Source: JAAYJG01 sp964450305 (GTDB lineage: Bacteria; Bacillota; Clostridia; DSM-8532). From it: a stretch of 64,000 nucleotides of DNA. The stretch spans positions 1-64,000 of the forward strand of contig CAYVFB010000005.1 of assembly GCA_964450305.1 (NCBI GenBank), written 5' to 3'. A program made the translations under genes and the position numbers. The notes under the pieces were generated by a model that was not told the origin of the DNA, made no database searches, and saw only the letters and a list, made by a program, of their open reading frames with translations. Shown here in pieces: positions 52,906 to 60,359 of this stretch. Within the stretch, counting starts at the first letter, position 1; every line of letters starts with the position of its first letter.

Positions 52906-53637
52906 TTAAAGCTTCACCAGCTTCACTGCGCCCCAGGCACCCATGCTTTCCCCGACGATGATCAACGCACCTGAGATCCCCTTGATTGTCTGAACTTTTT
53001 TTAAGGCCGGTTCAATGTCCGCAGCCGTTTTAACCAGATTCCCAACCGCAGTGGCTGCCGCATCGGCCAGGCAGGCGTCCTTCGAAAGGATCACTGCCGC
53101 ATCTGCAAGGCCAAAGCTGAGGGAATGCCCCACGGTACCCGAGGAAGTGCATACGGATATGGGAAGCTGTTCCGGGTGCAGCTCCAGCCCGATTTTATTG
53201 GATAGGGGTGAGTTCCCCGCGAAAATTCCCACTACCCGTTGCCTTGTACCGGCCAGATAAAGGTCTCCTCCGTTCTCAATCACCAGTTCCTTCGAAAGTG
53301 GTTTCAGATCATCAAAAACATACATGCTGACAGCACCTGCTATGGCAGCCATTGGACCGACGCCAGTGGCCTGCGAAGCCCTGCACATATGACAGACAAT
53401 TTCCGGTGCATTCTCAAGGGGCTGCACCGGCACAAGACTGTGCAAAAAAACCGGCTGCCTGCGGATATACTCCTCCACCTGCTGCCGGTATTTTTTGATG
53501 CTTTGCTCCGCCTGGTTTTTAAGATTGACCATAGCACCGATGCACAAATCCGTCTGTTTTACCTTCACGGTAAAATAGGTCAGATCCTCGGCTTTAAAAA
53601 CCCTGCGGTATTTTCTGGGTTCTTCGCTCGTGCTCAT
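52906..53637 (-). CDS. UPF0280/COG2122 protein, homocysteine-synthesis partner
   Basis: A 243-residue cytoplasmic protein related to ApbE. The family signatures are visible: GVGPMAAIAGAVS (near 90), ENGGDLYLAG and a C-terminal IVGESMGAWGAVKLV. In Methanosarcina the family member MA1715 was linked, with DUF39 and NIL-ferredoxin proteins, to making homocysteine from aspartate semialdehyde and sulfide. Here all three genes are consecutive. GGAG precedes the ATG 6 nt upstream. The biochemical role of this member is not settled. Confidence 0.9.
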   Translation of the reverse strand: MSTSEEPRKYRRVFKAEDLTYFTVKVKQTDLCIGAMVNLKNQAEQSIKKYRQQVEEYIRRQPVFLHSLVPVQPLENAPEIVCHMCRASQATGVGPMAAIAGAVSMYVFDDLKPLSKELVIENGGDLYLAGTRQRVVGIFAGNSPLSNKIGLELHPEQLPISVCTSSGTVGHSLSFGLADAAVILSKDACLADAAATAVGNLVKTAADIEPALKKVQTIKGISGALIIVGESMGAWGAVKLVKL

Positions 53638-53647
53638 AAACGCTCCG

Positions 53648-54067
53648 TTATGCTTCAGGTTCCCGCTGTGCCAGATGCAATATTCTCAGGGGGCACGCCT
53701 TGACGCAAAGGCCGCAGATAAGACATTTTTCCTTGTCATAGGCCAGAGTAAAATCAGGCGCACCGATGGTCAGCGCTCTGGATGGACATACCGAGGTACA
53801 TGCGCCGCAATGGACGCAATTTTCTTCTTCCCATGTCAGCGTTCCGTTAAAAACATGGCAAGTGATCCCCTGCTCCTCGATATACTGCAAAGCTTGATCA
53901 ATATTCCTCTTTTCACCCGTCAGCTCGACAATGAGTTTCCCCGTTTTGTTCAGGCGGATATCCGCATGAAGAATATTGACCTCCAGCTCGTATTGGCGTA
54001 CCAGTAAGGTCATTAAGGGGAATGTCACCATGGTTGGCGGAAAGATCAGATTTACCTTGATGGTCAT
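53648..54067 (-). CDS. NIL-domain ferredoxin (homocysteine synthesis)
   Basis: A 139-residue iron-sulfur protein with an N-terminal NIL (ACT-like) domain (KVNLIFPPTMVTFPLMT) and two 4Fe-4S clusters: CVHCGACTSVCP and CLICGLCVKACP (C-terminal). Likely electron donor or sulfur-handling partner of the adjacent DUF39 enzyme, as proposed for the MA1822 family. Its ATG lies 1 nt beyond the DUF39 stop, with AAGGGGGG inside the end of that gene, so the two are translationally coupled. UPF0280 follows after 10 nt. Confidence 0.93.
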   Translation of the reverse strand: MTIKVNLIFPPTMVTFPLMTLLVRQYELEVNILHADIRLNKTGKLIVELTGEKRNIDQALQYIEEQGITCHVFNGTLTWEEENCVHCGACTSVCPSRALTIGAPDFTLAYDKEKCLICGLCVKACPLRILHLAQREPEA

Positions 54068-54068
54068 T

Positions 54069-55223
54069 TTAGTCCCCCCTTATATCCAGCTTGTTAAGGC
54101 ATTGATGATGGTTCGGCAGTAATTCTGCAGGCTTTGTCAGCAGAAATTCACCCTTTTGAACCTGGGCTTTGAGCTCCTGCGCAATCTCCCTGGCTTTTTT
54201 CATGCTTGAAAGGGGAGCCGTCGGAACCTTCCGGCCATTGATTGTAACCGAGCCGCTGCGCAATTCCTGATAGGACACCCGCTGTGAAAAAGAGGTTTTC
54301 CCGCTTTTATCAACAATCGTGGTATAAATATCATTGTCAGCTATGCCGGTTTTCATCGCCATATCCTCGTCGAGGATCGGAATGGGAATGCCCACACCCA
54401 CAAACAACGTGGTGCCATACTTTTCATAGATCGCCGCACGGATGTATTTTGCCGACATCTTTTTCATGTCCCCAATCAAGGCAAGAGTTCCGGCCAGATT
54501 AACCGGTGTGCCATTGGGCAGCCTCTCCTGACCAGGGTTGTGCTGTGTGCCCTCAAAGGCAACATACCCCTGGGCTCCGCCGATAAACACCCTTGTTCCG
54601 ATTCCCACAGTGCGGTACTCTGGATCGTTCAGCAACGGGCTGAGCTGCCCCGAAGTACAATAGGTGACATTTCCGAACTGCGGCAAAAGCGTGCCCATGT
54701 ATGTATAGATTGTTCTGTCGGTGGAATTGGTGCCGGCAGGATAATTCTGATAGCAGTTGCGGGGATTAAACATGATGGCCTGGTTCACGTTGTTTTTATT
54801 GATGGTGGTGGTAATGCTCTTTCTGGGGTAACAATCGGTTCCATAACTTTCAGCACGCAACCGGATATCCCTGCCTTCAATAAAGTCCTGAATCACATGA
54901 GCGCCGCCGTAGGCCATGCCCTGGCTTTCGGAAAGCTCAGTGGCCCCGATATATGCGTCAACAGCGGCAATACCCGCATAAGCCATGACATCGTTCAGCC
55001 ATACCCTGGTCATACGAATGGGCGGGGTTGAGTGGCCAAAGTTGATGAAGGCCCCGCTGGAGCACATGGGGCTGAAGGTGCCCGTTGTGACCACATCCAC
55101 CATCCTGGCTGCTTTTTTCGGGCCGTTGTCCCGCACGATGTCGATCATCTCTTCGGCGGTCACCACCACGGCTTTTCCTTCACTGATCTTTTCATTGATT
55201 TCGTCTATTGTTTTTAATGGCAT
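54069..55223 (-). CDS. DUF39 homocysteine biosynthesis protein
   Basis: A 384-residue cytoplasmic enzyme of the DUF39/COG1900 family, starting at ATG 55223 with GGGAG about 8 nt upstream. It contains DVVTTGTFSPMCSSGAFINFG near the start, with the Cys thought to take up sulfur in the family, and FIGGAQGYVAFEGTQHN near residue 235. In methanogens the family makes homocysteine from aspartate semialdehyde with a NIL-ferredoxin partner. The upstream leader is long and structured, suggesting control by an amino acid, SAM or sulfur signal; this is inference. The usual DUF39 CBS tail was not seen. Confidence 0.92.
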   Translation of the reverse strand: MPLKTIDEINEKISEGKAVVVTAEEMIDIVRDNGPKKAARMVDVVTTGTFSPMCSSGAFINFGHSTPPIRMTRVWLNDVMAYAGIAAVDAYIGATELSESQGMAYGGAHVIQDFIEGRDIRLRAESYGTDCYPRKSITTTINKNNVNQAIMFNPRNCYQNYPAGTNSTDRTIYTYMGTLLPQFGNVTYCTSGQLSPLLNDPEYRTVGIGTRVFIGGAQGYVAFEGTQHNPGQERLPNGTPVNLAGTLALIGDMKKMSAKYIRAAIYEKYGTTLFVGVGIPIPILDEDMAMKTGIADNDIYTTIVDKSGKTSFSQRVSYQELRSGSVTINGRKVPTAPLSSMKKAREIAQELKAQVQKGEFLLTKPAELLPNHHQCLNKLDIRGD

Positions 55224-55405
55224 AGGTATCGCTCCCAATAGTAGATTGTGTCTGCCCGGTAAGCCAGGCTGCATGGACAGGCAGCATGCTTGGCCTGTAA
55301 ACTTCCGGGTTTCATGGTAAACAGCATGTACAGCCTGCGGCATCCTTTATCGCTGCCATATTCATTCGCAGGATATGATGCCATGTACCTCTTAACCCGA
55401 ATTAC
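55224..55405 (-). ncRNA. riboswitch-like structured leader of the homocysteine operon (unrecognised)
   Basis: From about 55402 to the DUF39 start the RNA can form nested helices: an outer helix pairing 55399-55394 with 55311-55306; a second pairing 55388-55384 with 55332-55328; inside it, 55382-55377 with 55344-55339 and 55372-55367 with 55339-55334, which together make an H-type pseudoknot. A further hairpin pairs 55298-55293 with 55282-55277. The 3' strand of the outer helix could instead pair with 55259-55255, giving an alternative fold near the ribosome-binding site. I do not match it to SAM-I, SAM-II, SAM-III or other classes I know. A 56-codon open frame overlaps it but has poor initiation spacing. 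Confidence 0.5.
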
Positions 55406-55409
55406 TCTT

Positions 55410-55437
55410 ATTATACCAACTTCTGATGAATATGCAA
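55410..55437 (-). promoter_or_regulatory. promoter of the homocysteine operon
   Basis: On the minus strand TTGCAT (55437-55432) and TATAAT (55415-55410) are 16 bp apart. It lies just after the HAD gene stop codon. Confidence 0.75.
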
Positions 55438-55443
55438 CAACTG

Positions 55444-56052
55444 CTAAAGCCTTAAAATGCCCATGGCACACAAGTCCTTTTCAAGGGTTTGCGTATCGTG
55501 AAAAATCAGTCCGGCAATTCCTGCGCTTTGGGCACCTGCCACATTGGCTGGGGTATCATCGATAAACAGGCATGTTTCGGCGGTTAACGAATAATCCGCA
55601 AGCAGCCTTTCATAGATGGCGGAATCCGGTTTCAGAAGCTTTACATGGGAGGAAATCAGGATCCCGTCAAACATTTCAAAGAAGGTATGCTGGCGGCGCA
55701 CTCTGTCGTACGCGCGCTGATGGAAATTGGATATCATGAACAGACGGTGATTTTGCTCTTTCAACCGATGCAGCAGCGCAATCGTTCCTTCAATCGGAAC
55801 GAGCATTTCGTCCCAGTGATCCAAAAGATACTGTATGTCTTCACAAAGCGAAGGTAAGCCATCGGACATTTGATGAAAGGCTTCCTGTTCATCAATTATC
55901 CCCTTATCTAAATCCAGCCAGCTTTGGCTGCCAAAAACCGCCTGAAACAGAAGCTCCCTGTGAATTGGCTTGGCATACCTCTTCTCCAGATATTCCCTCG
56001 GATTAAAGCTTAATAACACCTGTCCGAGATCAAATACGATATTAGTTATCAT
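55444..56052 (-). CDS. HAD-family phosphatase (YihX-like)
   Basis: A 202-residue cytoplasmic phosphatase. The first motif is FDLGQVLLSF, closely resembling FDLGNV in YihX-type glucose-1-phosphatases; motif II is MISNFH, with Lys in KLLKPD, and motif IV is FIDDTPANVAGA. I start it at ATG 56052 with AGGAGG 7 nt upstream; an adjacent GTG is possible. It lies upstream of the homocysteine operon promoter, on the same strand, and has its own weak promoter (TTGTGA and TATGAC, 17 bp apart, about 56070-56100). Substrate unknown. Confidence 0.9.
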   Translation of the reverse strand: MITNIVFDLGQVLLSFNPREYLEKRYAKPIHRELLFQAVFGSQSWLDLDKGIIDEQEAFHQMSDGLPSLCEDIQYLLDHWDEMLVPIEGTIALLHRLKEQNHRLFMISNFHQRAYDRVRRQHTFFEMFDGILISSHVKLLKPDSAIYERLLADYSLTAETCLFIDDTPANVAGAQSAGIAGLIFHDTQTLEKDLCAMGILRL

Positions 56053-56355
56053 CACGCATCCTCCTTATCGTCATATTCTATCATATTCTCTTTCACAATA
56101 CAGCATCGCCATTGCCGGAAATCTATCGGGAAAAAAGGAATAACCCAGGCTGTTTGCACATAATGATGTTATCGTCCCTGCCACGAGGGGTATATGTGTA
56201 AATGATTGCATAATTATTATTAAGGAACTTTTTGAACGGAATCCAGGTCTAACAAGCTGTGCATCTTTTGAATGGTCACCGGCGGACGAGCTTTGGCCAA
56301 TGAAACCCTGGACTGCCGGAACAGAAGGTTGACAGTAGTGTAAAGCGTTACCCAT

Positions 56356-56389
56356 TTGTAATTTGCAGCACGGCAAATTATGCTATACT
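56356..56389 (+). promoter_or_regulatory. probable promoter of the MotA-like operon
   Basis: TTGTAA (56356-56361) and TATGCT (56379-56384) are 17 bp apart; TTTGCA and TATACT, overlapping by a few bases, are 16 bp apart. The first gene starts 80 nt downstream. The rest of the 410-nt gap (from 56053) shows no gene. Confidence 0.5.
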
Positions 56390-56465
56390 GGGATTATACA
56401 CAGGGAACCGCACAGGGGGTGTACAAGCCTGTAGAAATGATCCTTCCGGAAAGGTGTGAGCTGGA

Positions 56466-57935
56466 TTGATAGAAACGTTAAAAAACCTCTATGAACAGGT
56501 ACAAGGCTTTGGGATGGCCATCATCCTGACCACTTTCATTATTTTTATCATTTCTTTTATCGCGAACCTGATTATACGAAAGAAATACACCATCATTCTG
56601 GACGACTTACTAAACTGGCACCGTAAAAAGGAAGGAGCCTTTCATTGCGATATTCTGAACAAGATTGTTGAAGATTATAAAAACACTGCGCAGGGCAGCT
56701 ACAGCGAAGTGAACACCCAGGCCATCATTGAAAAGAATTTCAATCTTCGCTTGCGTGGTCTGGCCCTCGGCGAGCGCTTTATCAAGAACACCAACACACT
56801 GATGATCACCCTGGGCCTTTTTGGAACCTTTGTGGGCCTCACCGCAGCTGTCGGCGAACTGGCCGCCATCTTCAAAAACATGGATATGATCGAGCTGATT
56901 CAAAACGCAGGAATTGAAGAGCTTTTACGGCGTCTGATCTCCTCCCTGCAGGGCATGTCCGTCGCCTTTACCACAAGCCTTGTGGGCGTAGGTTGTTCCA
57001 TCGTCCTCACCATCCTGATGACCATCGTCAATGCGCAGGAAGTGCGTGAAAACCTGATGATCCACATCGAAGAATATCTGGATAATTCCGTTGCGGTGGT
57101 GGTATCCCAGGACAAGGAAACCGAATATACGATGATGAACAACATCCTGCGCACTACCTTTACAGAATTTGGGGAAAAGATTCAGCAGTCCCTGCAAAAA
57201 ACCGTGGAAAGCTTTGGGGAAAAGCTGACCAATGTTGTCATGGACGTAAATGTATCCAGTCAAACCCTGGATGCCACTGTTGAGAAATTTGACAAGTCCC
57301 TGGCCAATTTTGCATTTGGAATGAAGGACTTAAATGAATTCAACATGAACATGCGCAACAATATTGAGCGGATGGATGTGAATTTCATCAAGGTTACCGA
57401 GTCACTGACCCAGGCATCCAATATTGTGGTGGAAAACTACCGCAGTATTGAAGGGTTCTCCAGCAATATCCGCGAAGCCGCCGATCAGATGACATCTTAC
57501 AACCATCAGCTGGTGAGTGATATCAGCCAGCTTGTTGGCGAGGTTTCCTCCACTGTGCTTGTGGTTCAGAAGCTGGCTGGCTCTTTAAATGTCAATATGC
57601 AGCAATATTCAAGAGATCTGGATATTTACCAGCAGAATTTCACAAACCTGATGACGAAGCTGAGTGCTGAAGTATCTGGCTTGGGTCAGAAGGCTGCTCT
57701 GTCTTTTTCTGAGGCCATGGTAAAAAACAGTGAGGAAATGAACCAGAAGATCAAGACGCAGTTGGAAGAAAGCTATAAAGGCATTCTTCAGTTGCTGGAT
57801 CAATTCCGGGAAAACCAGAACCACTTTGCCAAAGCCATCGCTTCCCTTCCGGATCAGGTATTAACCTACAATGAGGTGGCAACCTCAAAAATTGACCGGA
57901 AGCAGTCCGAACTGAAGGACAAAACGGGAAATTAG
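56466..57935 (+). CDS. MotA/TolQ/ExbB-type ion-channel protein with long cytoplasmic tail (ZorA-like)
   Basis: A 489-residue membrane protein, first gene of a three-gene operon. An N-terminal helix (about 15-38) precedes the MotA/TolQ/ExbB core, with LGLFGTFVGLTAAVGELA (near 116) and MSVAFTTSLVGVGCSIVLTI (near 164) as the last membrane helices. After about residue 195 a long, soluble, coiled-coil-like tail of nearly 300 residues follows. That layout matches ZorA of the Zorya defence system more than flagellar MotA, TolQ or ExbB, which lack the tail. TTG 56466 is taken as start with AAAGGTG upstream; the site is modest. No flagellar genes are near. Confidence 0.85.
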   Translation: MIETLKNLYEQVQGFGMAIILTTFIIFIISFIANLIIRKKYTIILDDLLNWHRKKEGAFHCDILNKIVEDYKNTAQGSYSEVNTQAIIEKNFNLRLRGLALGERFIKNTNTLMITLGLFGTFVGLTAAVGELAAIFKNMDMIELIQNAGIEELLRRLISSLQGMSVAFTTSLVGVGCSIVLTILMTIVNAQEVRENLMIHIEEYLDNSVAVVVSQDKETEYTMMNNILRTTFTEFGEKIQQSLQKTVESFGEKLTNVVMDVNVSSQTLDATVEKFDKSLANFAFGMKDLNEFNMNMRNNIERMDVNFIKVTESLTQASNIVVENYRSIEGFSSNIREAADQMTSYNHQLVSDISQLVGEVSSTVLVVQKLAGSLNVNMQQYSRDLDIYQQNFTNLMTKLSAEVSGLGQKAALSFSEAMVKNSEEMNQKIKTQLEESYKGILQLLDQFRENQNHFAKAIASLPDQVLTYNEVATSKIDRKQSELKDKTGN

Positions 57936-58001
57936 GAGCATGCCATTTCCGCGCACAGGAAACGGCGGGGAGCAGACCCGGAAAACGGGAGGTTGACAGA
58001 T

Positions 58002-58976
58002 ATGAAAAGCCGAAACAGAAATTTTGGAAAACAGGAAGAGCCAGCTCATTTCTGGCCTTCCTTTACCGATGTGATGTCCACCATCGTTTTGGTATTGTTT
58101 TTTATGATCTTTTTGGCGTATTTCCAGCAAATCATCTCCTCTGCGCATTGGAATCAGTCGCTGGAACAAAAAAAATCCGAGCTGTCTTCCACGGAAGACC
58201 ACCTGAAAAAAGCCGGCGATGAACTGAACCTCAAAAACCTGGAGATCTCTGAAAAGAAAAATGCCATCCGGATGATGCAAAACGAAGCCGAGAAGCTGCA
58301 GGCAGAAGTGGAACAGGGAAAGCAGGAGTTGACGATTTCTCTTGAAAAGCTGTCGGAACAGGAAAAGATCATCGCCAACAGCAATCAGGAACTGGAAGCA
58401 CTTCGTGCCAAGCTGCAAAACATCTCAGTACTGCGGGTAAACATTCTGCAGCAGGTAAAGGCGTCCATCGAGGATGAGATTGGAACTTCCACCACACCAA
58501 GCGGTGAACCGCTTGTTGCCATTGATAACAACGCAAACCTGGTCATCAACAACAGCCTGCTGTTCGCAAAAAAGAAATCCGATATTTCTTTCGAGGGACA
58601 GGCGTTATTAAGCCGTTTTGCGGTAGCCTTTGAAAAGATACTCGATGATGCGTCGATCCGTGAATATATCGATGCGATCAATATTGAAGGTCACGCAGAT
58701 ATTGATGGGGATTTCCAGGATAACTATAACCTCTCCTGTCAGAGAGCCTATGCTGTCATCAACACCATGATGGAAAAGAATCCGTCCCTGGAATACAAGT
58801 ATGGGGCTTACTTCGCTGCAACCGGGTTCTCGGAGTTCCGACCCATTGACCAGGGAACAAGTGAGGCAGCCATGGCGAAGAACCGCCGCATTCAGATATC
58901 AATCACCATCAAGGATTCCCATGTACAAAAGATTATCCAGGAATATCTGGACGAAGTATCTTCTGCAGAAGGATAA
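58002..58976 (+). CDS. MotB/ZorB-like OmpA-domain stator protein
   Basis: A 324-residue partner of the preceding channel, starting at ATG 58002, 9 nt after GGGAGG. One membrane helix (about 20-42, FWPSFTDVMSTIVLVLFF) contains Asp23 at its start, the position of the ion-carrying Asp in MotB and ZorB. A long coiled coil (about 50-145) follows, then an OmpA-like peptidoglycan-binding domain with EGHADIDGD, NYNLSCQRA and the NRRIQISI motif. The coiled-coil spacer is longer than in MotB. The protein ends 56 nt before the TPR gene start. Confidence 0.88.
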   Translation: MKSRNRNFGKQEEPAHFWPSFTDVMSTIVLVLFFMIFLAYFQQIISSAHWNQSLEQKKSELSSTEDHLKKAGDELNLKNLEISEKKNAIRMMQNEAEKLQAEVEQGKQELTISLEKLSEQEKIIANSNQELEALRAKLQNISVLRVNILQQVKASIEDEIGTSTTPSGEPLVAIDNNANLVINNSLLFAKKKSDISFEGQALLSRFAVAFEKILDDASIREYIDAINIEGHADIDGDFQDNYNLSCQRAYAVINTMMEKNPSLEYKYGAYFAATGFSEFRPIDQGTSEAAMAKNRRIQISITIKDSHVQKIIQEYLDEVSSAEG

Positions 58977-59031
58977 TTTCAGCCTTCTCATGCCAGAGAT
59001 GAAGACTTCGCTCCCAGGAAAGGTGGTATCC

Positions 59032-59985
59032 ATGGCGGATCAGAAAATGCGCTTAGAGCTTCGAACACTCAAATTCCAGGACTATATCCGCAGGAAACCG
59101 GAAAGCCCCTTTGGTTATTACGGCATCGGGGTGCAATATATGCTATCCGGAAAGCCGGCTTCGGCGGAAAGAATGTTTGCACGCGCACTGAAAATAGATC
59201 CGTCTTATGTTCCCGCCAAGCTGGGAAAGCTGGAATACCTTCTTTTTGACGGCAAACTATTGGCGGCCTGCCGGTATTATCGTAAAAATGCAAGCGATAT
59301 AAGCGCAAAGAAAGTTTATTTTTACCGTGCTCAGAAGATCGCCAGCCAGATATATCGCACCCGCCGCTTTTCCCATCAGCTGCGCAGTTCAGGTTCGTTT
59401 TATCTGTTCTCCGAAAGGTATGGACTGCTGCAAAAAATGTTTGATAACGAGCGGGACAACCCCATCGTCAACCTTATCCTGGCGATGTTTTTTTTAAGAA
59501 AACGGCGGGAGGGTGAACGGGCTCGTGTAGTTTATAATCTGTGTGTCCGCATGGAGGGCATTACAGATAAGCTCCGGTGGGATTTACTGCAAACCCTGTC
59601 AAAGGAGCAGCCCGCTATTCTTCAGGATCTGGATATTGCCGCCAAGTTTTCGGGCATCCCCGAGGGCTGCTTTAGCAGTAAGTACGCCAGTTTCCTGCTG
59701 TCCAGCTTTATGCGGCAGCAGCAGCAGAGCAAGGTTTTAAAGGCTTATTCCGATTTGCAGAAAAACCATGCGACTCCCGATGAGAAAACTCTGTGGAAAT
59801 ACCTGCATTTTTGCCGCAGCAGGAACCTGTGGAGCCCTTCCCTCACGGCATGCTGTCATAAGCTGGCCAGCTCCGGCTGGATAGACAGCTTCATTGCATC
59901 CATGGTCAAAGAACTGAAAAGCCGTGGAATGGCTGAGAATACCCGTGAGCTGGACAAGCTTCTCGAGCTGTATGGCTATCAATAA
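59032..59985 (+). CDS. TPR-repeat protein, third gene of the stator-like operon
   Basis: A 317-residue soluble protein from ATG 59032, 5 nt after GGTGG; in-frame ATGs 33 and 42 nt upstream are possible, and the frame overlaps the preceding gene. Near residue 25 a TPR unit is clear (PFGYYGIGVQYMLSGKP followed by RALKIDPSYVPAKLGKL), and the rest is helical and rich in Arg, Lys and Leu. No catalytic motif, nuclease or helicase signature was seen. It is not similar to ZorC, ZorD or ZorE as far as I can judge. It could be a regulator, adaptor or effector of the stator proteins; inference. A terminator closes the operon. Confidence 0.8.
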   Translation: MADQKMRLELRTLKFQDYIRRKPESPFGYYGIGVQYMLSGKPASAERMFARALKIDPSYVPAKLGKLEYLLFDGKLLAACRYYRKNASDISAKKVYFYRAQKIASQIYRTRRFSHQLRSSGSFYLFSERYGLLQKMFDNERDNPIVNLILAMFFLRKRREGERARVVYNLCVRMEGITDKLRWDLLQTLSKEQPAILQDLDIAAKFSGIPEGCFSSKYASFLLSSFMRQQQQSKVLKAYSDLQKNHATPDEKTLWKYLHFCRSRNLWSPSLTACCHKLASSGWIDSFIASMVKELKSRGMAENTRELDKLLELYGYQ

Positions 59986-60007
59986 ATTTTACTTTCGTTT
60001 TGCATTG

Positions 60008-60038
60008 AACCCCCCGTTTTATGAAGCGGGGGTTTTTG
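60008..60038 (+). terminator. terminator of the stator-like operon
   Basis: A GC stem (60011-60016 with 60027-60032, extended by A-T pairs) followed by TTTTT, 25 nt after the TPR stop codon. Confidence 0.9.
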
Positions 60039-60092
60039 TCGTTTAAACCTCCTGGCGATATTTGTCGGCTTGTGATTCAATTCCAAACCATG

Positions 60093-60101
60093 TGGTATAA
60101 T
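60093..60101 (+). promoter_or_regulatory. extended -10 promoter ahead of prs
   Basis: TGGTATAAT at 60093-60101 is an extended -10 box (TGnTATAAT). No good -35 is present at 17 bp. It would give a leader of about 250 nt. A 39-codon hydrophobic open frame (60126-60245) lies in the leader behind GGAGG but with poor spacing; I do not call it a gene. Confidence 0.6.
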
Positions 60102-60359
60102 ATATCTGGAGGTAGCAAAAACTGTATGTCAGCAGAGCTGTTCTTTTTGCCCATCAGTCCTGATCTGCTGCTTATCTCTTTCATACAAGTTGTTAAAATC
60201 AGTTGCATAATTTTCCTCCAATCATATGAATATAACGAGGGGTGATGTTCCCCATCGATTTAGGTAACAGGTATCGGTTTGCTTAATCATGCGGTGAGCA
60301 TTCCTCCAGCCTCGTTGAATAAACATGTTTGAAGAACTGAAACGAAAGGGGTCTTTCAC

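Noticed and set aside
55214..55471. Minus-strand ORF of 85 codons overlapping the homocysteine leader
   Set aside because: The likely internal ATG has SD spacing of only about 3 nt and the peptide has no family match; the region is better explained as structured RNA. A leader peptide with several Cys cannot be fully excluded.
56466..59985. Calling the stator trio a complete Zorya system
   Set aside because: No ZorC, ZorD (helicase) or ZorE (nuclease) homologue is adjacent; only the ZorAB-like part fits.
60126..60245. 39-codon hydrophobic open frame in the prs leader
   Set aside because: GGAGG lies about 13 nt upstream, too far, and there is no other support.
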